Shown here one piece after another: positions 11,844 through 24,079 of a stretch of 64,000 nt of DNA. Source of the DNA: Argentina anserina (lineage: Eukaryota > Streptophyta > Magnoliopsida > Rosales > Rosaceae); assembly GCF_933775445.1 (NCBI RefSeq), contig NC_065872.1:14880001-14944000 (forward strand), given 5' to 3'. A program made the position numbers and the translations under genes. Below the pieces are notes generated by a model, which saw only the letters and a program-made list of their open reading frames with translations, was not told where the DNA came from and searched no databases. Each line of letters starts with the position of its first letter. Position 1 is the first letter of the stretch.

Positions 11844-13748
11844 GAGTTCATCTGTCTCAGCATTCAGTCGATGATCATCTTGACATCGACAGATCGTAGC
11901 TCATTAAGTAAGTTAGGAGATCAGCAGCAGAGATTTGAAAACTATGAAGTTTCAGAGGCTGTTCAAATCCACACCCAGCTTGAATTTTCACTAGAGCTGG
12001 AAGCCCTTGCGAAGAGCTTCATTAGAGTGTACATTTTCACTTCGCTATGTCAGTCAAGCTTGTCTGAAATTCCAATTAGGGTAGGCTAGCAGTTTTTCAA
12101 ATCTACATTCTTTTTTTGTGATTATTACTTAAATTAATTGAAAATCACCAAGTATATGATTACTCGATTGGAATTTTGCCTTGCTCTTTGGTCATTCTAC
12201 AATTACCTTGATATCCATTCATGTAATTGATATTTGGCCACTAATCTAAACCCGTACGAACACATTTTGAAACGACAATTCTAATTGTATATCGTCTACA
12301 ATTATATGAGAATTAACCACTGCAATTTGATCACGGTGACATTGGCTTTTAACGTGTTAGCATGATAACTTCAAGAGCATGAGACTAATGTTCAAAGATC
12401 AAGGTAATTGTTTTTCGTTTGGAGATTACATTCCACGGGATTAAACTCTTGTTTGGGCATAATAATGCTAAGTTTCTTTCTCTGTTTCCCTCAACTTAGG
12501 CTAACCCCAAGGTTTGATCTTGTCGTGTCCAAATAGTTACTACTTAGCCAAGGAGATGAAGAAATCACTCAAGTGTAGATTTTTCATATTGAGTTTACCT
12601 CTTCATGGTAGAGTGAATATCAATAGACATTTGGAAATAGGATTTGTCTACCAGATCAACATCCTCATCATTCAACTCCAAACTTCCAGTCTTATAGTCC
12701 TTATTACATTTTGAGATTAATTTTTTGACTGACTTTTTTTCACACAATAAATAGACTGCAATACAAGGCTACGTTGTATTATAGAATTTTCCTTGAAAAT
12801 AGATAGTGAAAATGAATAAGGTTGATGATTTTTTACCCAATATAGAATTTATGTCATCTACTAATATTTTACGAATTTCATATTAGAGTTCAATATAATG
12901 AGCTAAACGTCAAGATTTTTATCGTTTCAATTTAGACGTCAATAAATGATTGGTATCTAGCTTACGCATTCAAATGTCAACACAAGGTTAACCCCATAAT
13001 AGGCATAAGGTAAAATAAAGTTTCACGTGCATGTGAAAATCTATCGCTTTTGTTTTTGGTAATAGTGAAAACCTATCGCATGGGAGATTATGTTACAAAT
13101 GTTTATGTAACGTTCGGGCTCATCTAGCAACTAGCAACCTTGGCACAATGTCCGCTACAGTCGGCACTACAACATCATGAAACTTCAGGCAGTGGGGGTA
13201 AAGATGGAAATAAAAAAGTTACTAAATGTCTTCAACAAGGGAGCACCCTCGAACGTCACGTGAGAAGCCAATCCCTTGCGCTCTCACCACAAAACCCCGA
13301 GAATTTAACGCCCCAACCCCCACGAGCCGCACCCCAAATTACTGAAACACCCTTCCCATCCCCAGTTTTCCAAAACCATTTCCCATTCCGGGCTTTCATT
13401 CGTTCACTTCCTCTCCCAGTAATTTTGGTTAAAAAGCAAATTGGACGGCTCATGATCAATCATCCGAGGATCAGACGGCGTTGGTGAAGCAGTACAAGGG
13501 AGCCTTGAATGCTCTGTCCCCTACGCGCTGACCCCAACGCGCGTGGCTCAGAATCATGCTCCTTCATGCATAACCACCATCACAACAGAAACCCCGGAGC
13601 GATTTCAAAGAGGGCCCCACATCTCAAAAAAGAACGATAAAAAAATTCCCCCCCAACCTCCCTCCGAGCTATAATAACCTCACACCTCTGTGACTCACTG
13701 CCTCTTTTGGTTTCACGTGTATCTGCGTCACTTGTTCGCCAGAAGAAG
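11844..13748. other. 3' UTR of the WD40 gene, spacer, and upstream region of the DYAD-like gene
   Basis: The first part is probably 3' UTR. Short frames at 11871-12089 and 12514-12714 have no domain. From about 13250 the sequence becomes C-rich and then shows CT-rich leader sequence just before the ATG at 13749, consistent with a promoter and 5' UTR for the next gene. Confidence 0.5.
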
Positions 13749-16580
13749 ATGAAGAAGTACATGCTGCAGAAGCAAAATGCAGAATGCGGCAGCAGCGAAA
13801 GCACTCTGCAAACTCTCGCCGTTTGTTCATCCCTAGGTAAACGACGACGTTTTCTTCTTCATCTTCTTTTTCCTGATTCTGCTTTTCCGAAAATCTGATT
13901 ACGACTTTTGCTAAAAGCGATTTTGAAACTTCTTGTGGTTTTTTTCTGCAGAGGCTATAGAGCACATAGGAGTTGGCTGCTTCTATGAGCTCGACCACTC
14001 CAAGCTTCCTCCCCAAGCTCCGGAGCTTCTCAAGTCCACCCGAATCGTCATGGTACTATTCATCACCTTCTTCTTGTTTCCAGTTGAAATTTGGCTTTTG
14101 CTTAATCTTGTAGTGCTTTTTTGTTGTTGTTGTTGTTAAAGGTGAGCAAGAAGGCGCTGTACAAAGTCTCGGTGAGGTTTCCGAGCATTGATTCTCTGCA
14201 AGCTTTTCTGAGCGAGAACGGGCGTGTTGTAAAGAATCAGCTTCCGGCGATGGACGAGAAGCACTATTTGGAGCCGGAGGCGGCGGCGGAGGTTTTGTAT
14301 CGGCGGGTGACGGCGGAGGAAGTAGCGGAGAGGAGGAAGGTGTGGAGTTTTTGGGCGGTGGTTACGCGGTGTCAGAGTCTTGTGAGGAGTCCGGTGAAGA
14401 AGGCGAGGCCGGAGATTAGTTTCAGCGGTTTGGTCCAGTGGGGGACGAGAAAGCGCGTTCGGTTCGTCAGTCCGACTCCGGTTCAGGTTCCGGCGAGCTC
14501 TGAAGAGAAGAGTGAGAATGAGGAGGAGGTGGAAGAAGAAGAAGATGAAGAAGAGGAGAAGGATCGGAGGAGTGAGAGAAGGACGCAGCCGGTTAAGGCC
14601 CAGAAGAAGCCGAAAAGGCCCAGACGTGAAGAACAGAGCAAGCAAATCGTGGTGTGCAATAGTGAGAAGAGAATGGTGAAAGCTAATGTGACTAGATGGT
14701 CTGCTGGGAGGTATGAAACTATGAACTGTAAATTTTCGTTGGTTAATGTCTATGAGTTAGTTAAATTTACTGTGTTTTGAGGATTTGGTTTGTTGAAAAT
14801 GGTTAAATGTGTGATTGGATTTGGATTGGTACAGGTACAAATTGGCTGAGGAGAGCATGTTGAAGGTGCTGAAGGAAAGAGGGGCTACTGCTGGGAAGCC
14901 AGTGAAGAGGGCGGTTCTGAGAAATGAGGCGCGGAAGTCCATCGGCGACACGGGTTTGCTGGACCATTTGCTGAAGCATATGGCAGGGAGAGTGGCACCA
15001 GGTGGGGCTGAGAGGTTTCGGAGGCGGCACAACTCTGATGGAGCAATGGAGTATTGGCTTGAGAATGCTGACTTGGTTAAGATAAGGAAGGAGGCTGGGG
15101 TTCAAGACCCTTATTGGACTCCACCTCAGGGGTGGAAGCCTGGTGATGATCCCAAGCAAGACCCGATTTGTGCAACGATGTTTAAGGAGCTGTGGGATGA
15201 AATAGCTAATTTGAAGAAGAGGGAGAAGGAATCCAGGCAGCCGGAGCAGGATTCAGCTTTGGTGACCTTCACCTCAAACTCTATGGCGACAAGTACGGAT
15301 TGGGACCAAGCTTACAGCTCAGTTACTCAGCTAAAGGTAAACAGTGTTATCAGTTATATGTTTGGAGCGATTAAATTATAGTGTGATTCATGATTGATCA
15401 GCTATTATTTATGCAATGTTAGATTTAGTGTTATTGATGCAGTGTGCTTTGCAGGACAAATATACACATCTGGCTATCACAAAGTCCAAGTTAGAAGAAC
15501 AAATGCAGCGAGTTTCTCAAACTTTGTCTGGAATGGAGGTATGCACTTTCTCTTAATTGCGTAGTGTGTGTTTACATTTAGTCTTTACAATTGTTCTAAA
15601 TGCAGTTGAGAGAAATCTACTGTTATTTTGACGCAATAGGGTCTAGTTTTCACGTCCAAGTTACTTTCTACATCTAGTAATTGAGTTGTGCACTTGTGCA
15701 AAATTTTTACAAATCCTCGAGTTTGATAATGCTGAAACTGTCATGTATGAAAATGATGAACCGAGGTTATTACTTGCAGGAAGAAATTATGGCACTAAAA
15801 TCAACCATGGAAACACCAGCAGGAGCACTTATGTACTACTCAGAAGCAGCTGATGTGCCACAACTGACTGACAATGAAAGAGGGATAAAAGAGGACAGAG
15901 CAACAAAGCTAGAGAGACTGAGGAGTGGCTTCAGGATCTGCAGGCCACAGGGGACATTTCTGTGGCCAAACATGAACATGTCTATGTCTCAACACCAGAT
16001 TGACCCATCCGCAGTCCCAACCACACCCTCTGTTACCTCTTCCACAAAACCAGCCCCCCAACTAGACCTAGTCCTTATTCAATCTCCACATGAACCCACT
16101 CCAAGCTCAAGCTCAGGCTCCCTCATTAAGCCATTTGCAGAGAGACGCCCGGTCAACACATCTACTCTATTATGCAATGTGACTGTCCCACCCTCTTTAC
16201 CTCCTGCATTTACTCGAGCACCGTCTGGGATTAAGAAGACTACCTCCCTTTCCCAGAGCGGCAAGACCCTTCAAATTAACCTCAATGAAGTGCCTGGTGA
16301 TGCCCAACACAATGAATCTACTGCAGTTTCTAGGACACTCACCTACCAAAGAAGATGTCAACTGGTAACTACCTATGCTGCTCATCTCTTACTGTGATTA
16401 CCAACTACAAAGCAAACTTGTTTTTCTTGAGCAACTTGTCTGTGGTTTAATTAGTTTACCATATTGCAGAGGAAGGCGAGGAAAGAGAACAATGGAGGTA
16501 CAAGGAAGGATAATAATATGAGCTTGAGAGGACACTCCGATTCTGAGCAGCGACATGAGTATCATCAGCCAACGTGGTAG
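13749..16580 (+). CDS. AMEIOTIC1/DYAD (SWI1)-family protein
   Basis: Seven exons: 13749-13836, 13952-14052, 14142-14710, 14835-15336, 15455-15538, 15780-16364, 16470-16580, giving 679 residues with phases that close. Residues about 34-65 hold the family's N-terminal block (GCFYELDHSKLPP). An acidic Glu-rich stretch and a Lys/Arg-rich stretch follow near 175-225. Residues about 250-360 hold the strongest family block (IGDTGLLDHLLKHMAG, FRRRHNSDGAMEYWL, DPYWTPPQGWKPGDDP). A predicted coiled coil follows (residues about 420-460) and then a Ser/Pro-rich tail. Known members (maize AM1, Arabidopsis SWI1/DYAD) are nuclear proteins needed for entry into meiosis, cohesion and early prophase. Plants also have a DYAD-like paralogue, and the sequence alone does not say which this is. 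Confidence 0.87.
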
Positions 16581-18035
16581 TGTTCCTCTTCCCCAACTAG
16601 TACATTTTCGGCTAAGGTTGTAACTTAATCCAGGAAGTAATAACCCTTTTCCATGACTGAGAGAGCTATATATCGGCGGTATACTAATAATAGTAGTAGA
16701 AATTAAGTACAATATCTGTATCTACATTTGATCTCATTAGACTCATATATATGGAGCTTTATGCTGCCTTAATTTAGTAGGTGGGGGTATACATGTATTC
16801 CTTTTTGGTTTTGGATATGAAGATCTGAACAAGGTTCGATGTGGAACAGATATAAGGTTATTTTCAGAATGAACTTGAGATTATGCATAAAATGAAAATA
16901 TTGTGAATTGTTGTGCTTTTGTGATTCGATTTAACAGTTGAGAATTAAGATGAGGGTGAAAAGTTTACCTTCTAGAATTTTGTCAGCTGAAAATCTTATT
17001 CAAATTCAGAGCTGATTACAGTAGTTGTTCGAATTTTCAGTGTTGCAGATTGTAGTTCAATATTACTATAAAGCTTGAGGCTCCGTATTTAGATTTGGAA
17101 TTTGCTGGTTATATAGGAATACTAGAAGAAAAATGTACTCTCTTATTACAGTCATGAACTGAATCCAGAAAAAAAACACAGAACAATAAAGGGCCGGGGT
17201 CTGATTGTAGTCACAAAGAAGTAGTATTTTTAACAAACTACAGCTCAACGATGGAAATTAGTCTCGTTCCCGATCCGAAGATCACACATAATACATTGCA
17301 CTGTTTATTGGATTCCCAGTGAGAGCAGGAAACTTTTGCACTAGTCTCCTAGATCATGAACTCATCAGATACACCCTACAAAATCTACATAATTGGATTT
17401 ATTGCTTATTATTAGTGTTATTACTACTAAAACAGACTGAGACACCTTCTATACTGACTGTTTAGGACAAAAATAGATAAAAAGCAGCAGAGCAGTGGAG
17501 TTAGCTTACATAAGACATGTTTATAAGGATCTGTGTTCAACTAAAAGCCTCCTCAGGGATCTGTTGATTCAGTACCCAAATTTTTAATATTTATAACAAA
17601 TTGCCATGGTCTTCCTTCTTAAGCTACAACTGCGAAACGAGCATGAAAAACAAAGACTACCTGCATACAATGGTAATCTGCAGCCTTGCTCAAAGTTTCA
17701 AGAGCTCGGCACTGCACCATGGTGGTTCATTTCCCAGCATTACCTATCAATTGCAGGGCCAACCAACAGGAGTTTGAAGTTCTTACATGCAGTGTATGAG
17801 ATGAGAATAGTTTCACTAGTTCTCTTGTAGCAACTCATGACTTGCATCAACAAAATCTTTATTCGAGTAAAAATAACTTGAGTACACATTGAAGACCATC
17901 GAAAAAGAAACCACCCACAAATGAACAATTGCAAGTTTGAAATAGGAAAATTACAATAGTGAAGTAGCTAGACTCCGGTGGCCAAGATCAAGAGTTACAA
18001 CTCATGCATGCAACTATCATCTGTCTTCATCAACA
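16581..18035. other. 3' UTR of the DYAD-like gene and spacer
   Basis: About the first 250 bases look like 3' UTR. No further exon is supported on either strand. The minus-strand frame at 17740-17934 has no recognisable domain. The last part could be the 3' end of a minus-strand transcript carrying the zinc-knuckle frame next to it. Confidence 0.4.
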
Positions 18036-18392
18036 CTAAATTTCCATATGCGGAAAATACTCTTCCTCGCAGTCTTGAGTCCAGTGATCAGGCGTATAAC
18101 ATGAAGAGCAGAATTTGGTTACTTCAATTTTCTTTTCAGCATGCTCTTTCTGATTTACACATGACGGGTTGAGGCAAACGGCACAAACCATTGCTAGATT
18201 CTGTGATTTGTTGGGGCAGTCGTCTGTGCGATGCGACAGTAAACGAACATATGTGACGAAATTTTCGCCTCCGTTTTGATCAGAGAGTCCCCAACGGGCT
18301 CGGGATCTTCTTCCACTGTCATCTTTTGCTGCCCCGTTGTAACATTTTCCTCCTCTGTAGCCAAAACCAAATCCTTTTGTCGTTTGAAGGGA
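18036..18392 (-). CDS. Zinc-knuckle-like reading frame, partial gene or relic
   Basis: A minus-strand frame without its own starting ATG runs about 118 codons to a stop at 18036-18038. It holds a standard CCHC knuckle, CSSCYTPDHWTQDC, encoded at about 18068-18113, and earlier HRTDDC, which looks like the second half of another knuckle whose two cysteines are missing in this frame. A VCAVC pair lies between them. A splice acceptor (CTACAG) near the start of the frame could join an upstream exon; a CT-rich leader-like stretch and an ATG near 18506 lie upstream on the same strand, but in a different phase. It may be the last exon of a small gene or a pseudogene. Knuckles of this type usually bind RNA or single-stranded DNA. 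Confidence 0.35.
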   Translation of the reverse strand, partial: SLQTTKGFGFGYRGGKCYNGAAKDDSGRRSRARWGLSDQNGGENFVTYVRLLSHRTDDCPNKSQNLAMVCAVCLNPSCVNQKEHAEKKIEVTKFCSSCYTPDHWTQDCEEEYFPHMEI

Positions 18393-18619
18393 TTAAAAAG
18401 CGCACAAAAAATGGAGATAATCTTCGCCACGAACCCTGGTAAAATTGAATGTGTACTGGGAGCCCTAGGGTGCAAGAAGTTGTAGATAATCTCATGATCG
18501 TTAAGTCTGAAGGGGACAAGAAAGAAGAGAGATTGCAGAGGAGGGTGAGAGGATACGTTGTTATATATTTACTACTGTTTGAGTATGATAGAAACGAGAA
18601 TAATAACAACATAAAAAAT

Positions 18620-21600
18620 CATAACCGAACTCTTTATTGATTGATAATTGAGCCTATATATAGACATTACATACAGAGTATCCCGATGAATCAGAGATTC
18701 ATATCTATTACATTAAGGCGTAATCTATACTAATAAGGATAGATAAATAGGCTAAGACACACACAATAGTAGGATAATAATTCTGTAACACTCTCCTTGT
18801 GTCGCATGCCTAGGTTGCATGGTGCACATAACGTTGCCTCAGTAAAAACCTTGTCAAGCAAAATAAAAACCTCTTGGGTGAAAACAAAAGCTTGAACGAA
18901 GGAAAAAAAAACACAACACAACATCTACATTTGATAGCATCATGTGAGGTAGACCCTCCTGATGTCTACGAAATTACTCTCCCTGATTAGTGTCACAATC
19001 ATGAAGTACAAATAACAACGTATATAACGTTCATTACATACTTCTCAAAATTAATCTTGGGCTAATGATTAATCATTAATCTAGCCACACATCCTTAGAT
19101 CATATATGTTATACATAGACAAACTTAGATCTTAGTGATAGAGCGTTGGTTAAAACGTCTATAATAAACCCTGTAAAACATCATCGTTAGTATAGAATAA
19201 GCATGGATCGTTCTTTCCGGGGAATTGAAGGGAACTCTAAACTTTTAGTGTTAACAAATAATGGGGGGTTTGAGATTGATTATTAACTACTAAAATAAAA
19301 CCTAAATTACTATTTACATGATCGACTTCTCTTTAACAAACTTAAACCAAATTTACCATTACACCACATAATTACAAGTTCGAACCTATCATGCATTCTA
19401 ATTCGATAAATTACATACTTTTTAGAAACCAATACAATTAGAGCCTTAGGGGATCATCTAATCATGCAAGATTTCAATTAACATTTAGATTGACTTAGGG
19501 CCTAATCTAAATTTGCATGCAATCGAATTCAATAACACTTAGAGGAGAAATCAAACAAGATTACATTTAAGCACCAAATCTTTGTTGGAGATATGTTTCA
19601 TGTGTGGCGTCACCCACCATGGTTTCATATGAAAATTTCCAGAATTTTTTACCACTTTTAATCAACACAAACCGAACCTACTTAGGGCATGATTCGATAT
19701 GTGTCAATATGGTTGATGAATCTAGCACTCAAACACAATCTTAGAGACTGCATCCAAGCATTAAATTCATATGCACATATCTGAAAATTATCTAAAAGTA
19801 TGAGAAAGATGATTAGAACACAAAAATAGAAATACAAACTTCAATAATTATAAGAACATAAATTCGGTATAGTCTAAAAAAAAATATCAAATACAATCTG
19901 AAAATTCTAAAACAAATACAAAACCAATATTTCCACATAAATAACAACTTACAATCTTCATAGACAAAGAATTGTAGATTAACACAAATAGACGAAGCCA
20001 TGGAGATGAGTTGCGAGAATCACACGTTGTAGGAACCTTGGAGGTGTGTCTTCAATAGTGAAACTCGGTGGAGATGATGATAGTTTTGGGGTGGACGGCT
20101 TGACTAATTTGTGAGGGAAATTTATAGTGGTGTTTTGGTAGAGTTTTGGCTCTTGAATGCTAATGAGAAGTCTCCTTATTTGAGAGATGAAGCCACGTAT
20201 ATATAGAGGAAAGAATGAGGGTAGTTGCATATTTCCTCATATTATAATGCAATGCTTTAATCCCTTAAATCATGCCATGTTTTGTTCCCTAAAACATGTC
20301 ATACTTTAATCCCTAAAACATGTCATGTTTTATTCTCTAAAACATGCCATGTTTTATGCCTTTAATGATCATCTTTAATTGTTGCATGACTTGGCTCCAT
20401 ATCTTTTTCTTTAATTATCTCTTCAATCAAATCTGAAAATAAGAAAATGAAATCATAAGTAAGAGATAATTAGTTTCAAAACCTAACAAGGATTCCTAGT
20501 CAAACTAGGACTCTAGACCAATTATGCGTTTTAAACTCATGTAAGCACAAAAATGCATCCAATACCGCCCAAGACTCTTACTACGACTCAATGACTCAAT
20601 AGTACAACAATAAGGACTAAGCAAAGTACAAATTGAGGTAAAAACATGTTAAGAACGTCGCACAAAGTGCTCCTATCACTTAGGAAACAAGATTGCATAG
20701 CAACTCAAAACAAGAGTTTGCAATGAAAATCAGATTCTCAGGTAGAATGACATTCATACACTTAGACGGTCATAACTTCTTCGTCATAATAGGTATGAGT
20801 GAACAGTAAAATTTTCTGAAAAGTAAACACCCGTGGCTTTCTAATGACATAAAGTTCACAACCTAACTCGACCCGAGCAGTTTGAAGTTGACTGACTTGC
20901 AAATTCCCGGATATAACTGTCATACTTTGCTAAAACGACCATAACTCACTCAATACAGTAGATATAATCAAATGGTTGGTGTCCCTGGAAAGTAGACACA
21001 TAGACTTTTCCAACAGTACCAAATTTACCATATTTCATTGAGTGATCAGTCTAATAGGTCTCATTAAAGGAATGGGGGAATGGGCCAATGAATGACTGAT
21101 TTTGGTCTGAGACAGAACCGTACACATCTTCTATACTGCCAGTGTCGCCTGCTATAGCAAGGAGTATGTTGATGTTGCTAGAGTTGCTGGTGGCGTGGTG
21201 TGGATATGATTTGTGTTGGTTCATTAAGTGTAGAACTAAACTCATGTCAAAAGAACAATTCATGTCTAATGCGATGCATGCGCATAATTAATCACATCAT
21301 GATGAAAGCAATAATGTCCCAACAACACTTACATATATGAATCTATAACTCATTGAAACTCTTCATCATCTTTACTTAAACGGAATAGAGAGTCCAAAAT
21401 TGGCTTTCATATGAACACATATGGGTATGAGTTTTTGCAACCAATTGTACTACGTTCTCTCGAACATCGCAATCTAACTGCATAAGCTCTCCATGGTCTG
21501 GAGGCACTTAATCAAGCAATTAAGGTCATTCGGATACTTTCATATTTGTGTGAAGATCCCTTTACAGATATGCTATGACCACTATCATATGCTGCAAATC

Positions 21601-22440
21601 AGTTTTCATGGACACTACTACTGATCAAGTAGCGGAAATCAATTATGTCCATAACGATATAATATAATTTATCGTAGTCAATACTAGGATAATGAGACAA
21701 TCTTTGCGCCATAAGTCCTGCAAATATCGCATGATTTTTTCTTTCTCAGTAACTTATGAACAATGACTAATATAACAAGTCTAGTTCTGCATGTATTGAT
21801 TCTTTCCACTTCAGTCAAATTGCTCATCGTTGATACTTTACAACGGAATAAGAGCATAAGCGAATACATCATCAATCATCGGAGATCAATCTATTTTAAT
21901 ACACGCGCGCGCTTATATGGTCAATTGAGATATTTCTTTTTTTCTCTAACATCAACAAAAGTAGTTGGTAGCGTCTCACATAAATTTAGTTGATAGACAT
22001 GTTTAAAGAATATCTCCTGTTGATGGGTGGAATACTTGTGCCTACGCACCTCGCTTCTTTCTGGTTTTTTATTCCAGAGAATAATGGTCTTCTCCTCATT
22101 TAGGTAGGAGCGAAGATTGAAGCTATGAGCCTTAGTATTCCATCTTTGCATTTGACACCTTTATTTTGTGGTGCAATACCACGGGCGCCGACAACACCAC
22201 AACGTACACTGGTGCCATCCCCACTGTCAGGGATGGTGCTAACGGTGCTAGGACAAGGTCATATGAAATTCTCCCATATTCTGAGAGTTCCAACCTTACT
22301 GGCACATCACAGTATTTATGGGCAATCTCGTCACTTTCACAATATCGGTAAAGTCACTGAGTATCGAATCTTTGACTTTCTGAAAGTCGATAATGCATTG
22401 CACTTCTTGCTTACTCAGAGCAGCGCAAGATCTTAATGAG
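18620..22440 (-). mobile_element. Degenerate retrotransposon sequence, mostly antisense
   Basis: No intact coding frame is present. The segment near 18820-18920 (with AAAAACCTTGTCAAGC) resembles a non-coding motif I associate with plant Copia elements. 19560-20230 looks like LTR-type sequence, and 20250-20363 holds a palindromic tandem repeat. The stretch lies downstream, in minus orientation, of the Copia integrase remnant and probably includes its decayed 3' half and other nested relics. Exact borders are not visible. Confidence 0.45.
20250..20363. repeat. Palindromic 24-bp tandem repeat, about 4-5 copies
   Basis: Units read approximately AAACATGTCATGTTTTATTC followed by CCTA. Each carries an imperfect inverted AAACATG..CATGTTT core. 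The copies diverge by several bases. It lies inside the retroelement block and has no coding content. Confidence 0.8.
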
Positions 22441-23300
22441 ACATAGTGCCACACCACGTCAATTTCTAACGTTAAAAGCGGAATATGAGCATTTCATATC
22501 TCCCCCTAACGACGGGAAGTATGTCTCATCAAAGTGACCGTCAACGGATATCGTAGGGTAGGATAAAGATCCACGGTTGTAGATTGAAAATAACGGACAA
22601 GTGTTGGTGATTCATAACCAACCAAAATACTTAATTGTCTCATGTAGACCTATTTGAGATACTAAAATTGTGACACATAAACAACTTCACCAAATAGGCG
22701 TTAGTAAAAAAAAACGTTTAGATTATATTCAGTAACCATCTAGTACGCACTAAACACTTGGTATGTTTTGGGTCTGAAACGAATAAGTGGTGTTGCATGA
22801 AACATCATTACATATCCCCATGCAAAGATCGGTAGGTTAGTACCCATAACCAAGTATGAACTCTGCTGGATCGTACTGTGAATGAACATGAGGAATTATA
22901 TGTTCAACGACTATCCCAGTAGACATGCAAAACGAAATCATCAAAGGTCTTGAAGGTGACATCTCCAACGTAATCCAATCTAATAGATTTGAGAGGATGG
23001 AAGGGTGGTGAAACCTTAGTTTGATGAACTTAGCTAAAAACTTAGCAAATGTAGCATTCCATGTGGATAGCAAAGCGACGTGTGGCCAACGCGTCAATGC
23101 TCTTAACCTATACCATAAAAATACCGAAAAATATCTGTATTTGGTTGGATATGGTCCACTAATGTCATCTTAAATATTTTGTAAGAATGGAACACGCTCA
23201 ATTGGAGTCTTCACATGAGAAGATTGACAATAAGAGTCATCAATTAAGCATGTGTTTCTTGGATGTGGAGTATGCATCAATATTAACTCTGGTAAAACAA
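22440..23300 (-). pseudogene. Copia (Ty1) integrase remnant
   Basis: On the minus strand the frame 22837-23097 contains FAKFLAKFIKLRFHHPSI and FCMSTGIVVEHIIPHVHSQ, which match the end of the Copia integrase core. Moving downstream (lower coordinates) further typical pieces appear in other frames, including GHFDETYFPSLGGD at about 22525. Stops and frame changes separate them, so this is a dead copy. No reverse transcriptase segment of similar quality is seen next to it. Confidence 0.75.
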
Positions 23301-23479
23301 CGCCATAGACAGTTATTGAATCATTTTAAGTGTGTCCCATAGAATTTGCTATTTTTGGGATCTTTTTTCAGCAAACAGTGCTACTTCAGAGTACTAAATT
23401 TCAACTCAAATAAATGATTACGTAGACCTTGAGATTATCGTTTATAGACATGAGTTTACTCATACCAGTTGTGAAGCTA

Positions 23480-23830
23480 ACCGGGTTGTGTTTACAATCC
23501 CGGTGTACCAATCAATGTGCAGTGGGTAGTGCTACAAGTACTTCTTAGTAACTGTGATAAGACAGGTGGGCAGCGTGATAGCTGAGAACTGTTTTTATCC
23601 CAGTTTTCTTTTAGTTTTGGTGAGGTTTCGTGAGATTTGTCAAATTGTACATTTTACTTTCTTGTAAATAATGAGTTTGGATTTGAGTTGTAATCGAATG
23701 GGTTGTTTAAACTCGATGTTGGATATTCAGCTGTTGTAATGTAGTTTTAATTATATTGAGGTTATTTTAGAGTTTCACAACCTTGATTTTGAATTTTCAT
23801 TGTTCAAAATTTGTGGTTTTGACACCAGTT
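23480..23830 (+). repeat. LTR 3'-end fragment, copy 1
   Basis: It contains ACCGGGTTGTGTTTACAATC and ends near TTTTGACACC. The order of motifs is the same as in copy 2 at 25570-25948, with many differences. It abuts the Copia remnant and has no visible partner LTR in this window. Confidence 0.6.
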
Positions 23831-24079
23831 CATATTTTTTTTAAATAATTTTGGAACTGTTAGAACCAAGTATTCACAATTATATAAGAAAAACCTCTAA
23901 AAGAAACATCTTTCGTCGCCACATTCCTCATCACTTTCTTTTCTTTACTTCTTGACTCATACTAATCACTATATAAACTAAAAAAAATCATATTCGCTTT
24001 GTCTTACGTTCTGACTTCCTCTATTATTTTGTTACTCCCTAAAATCCAAATTATCCTAGGTTTGCAGTCTCTCTCTCTC

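Noticed and set aside
14136..14645. Minus-strand frame of 169 codons opposite the DYAD-like gene
   Set aside because: It is a shadow of the acidic plus-strand exon, with a low-complexity Leu/Arg/Pro-rich translation and no domain.
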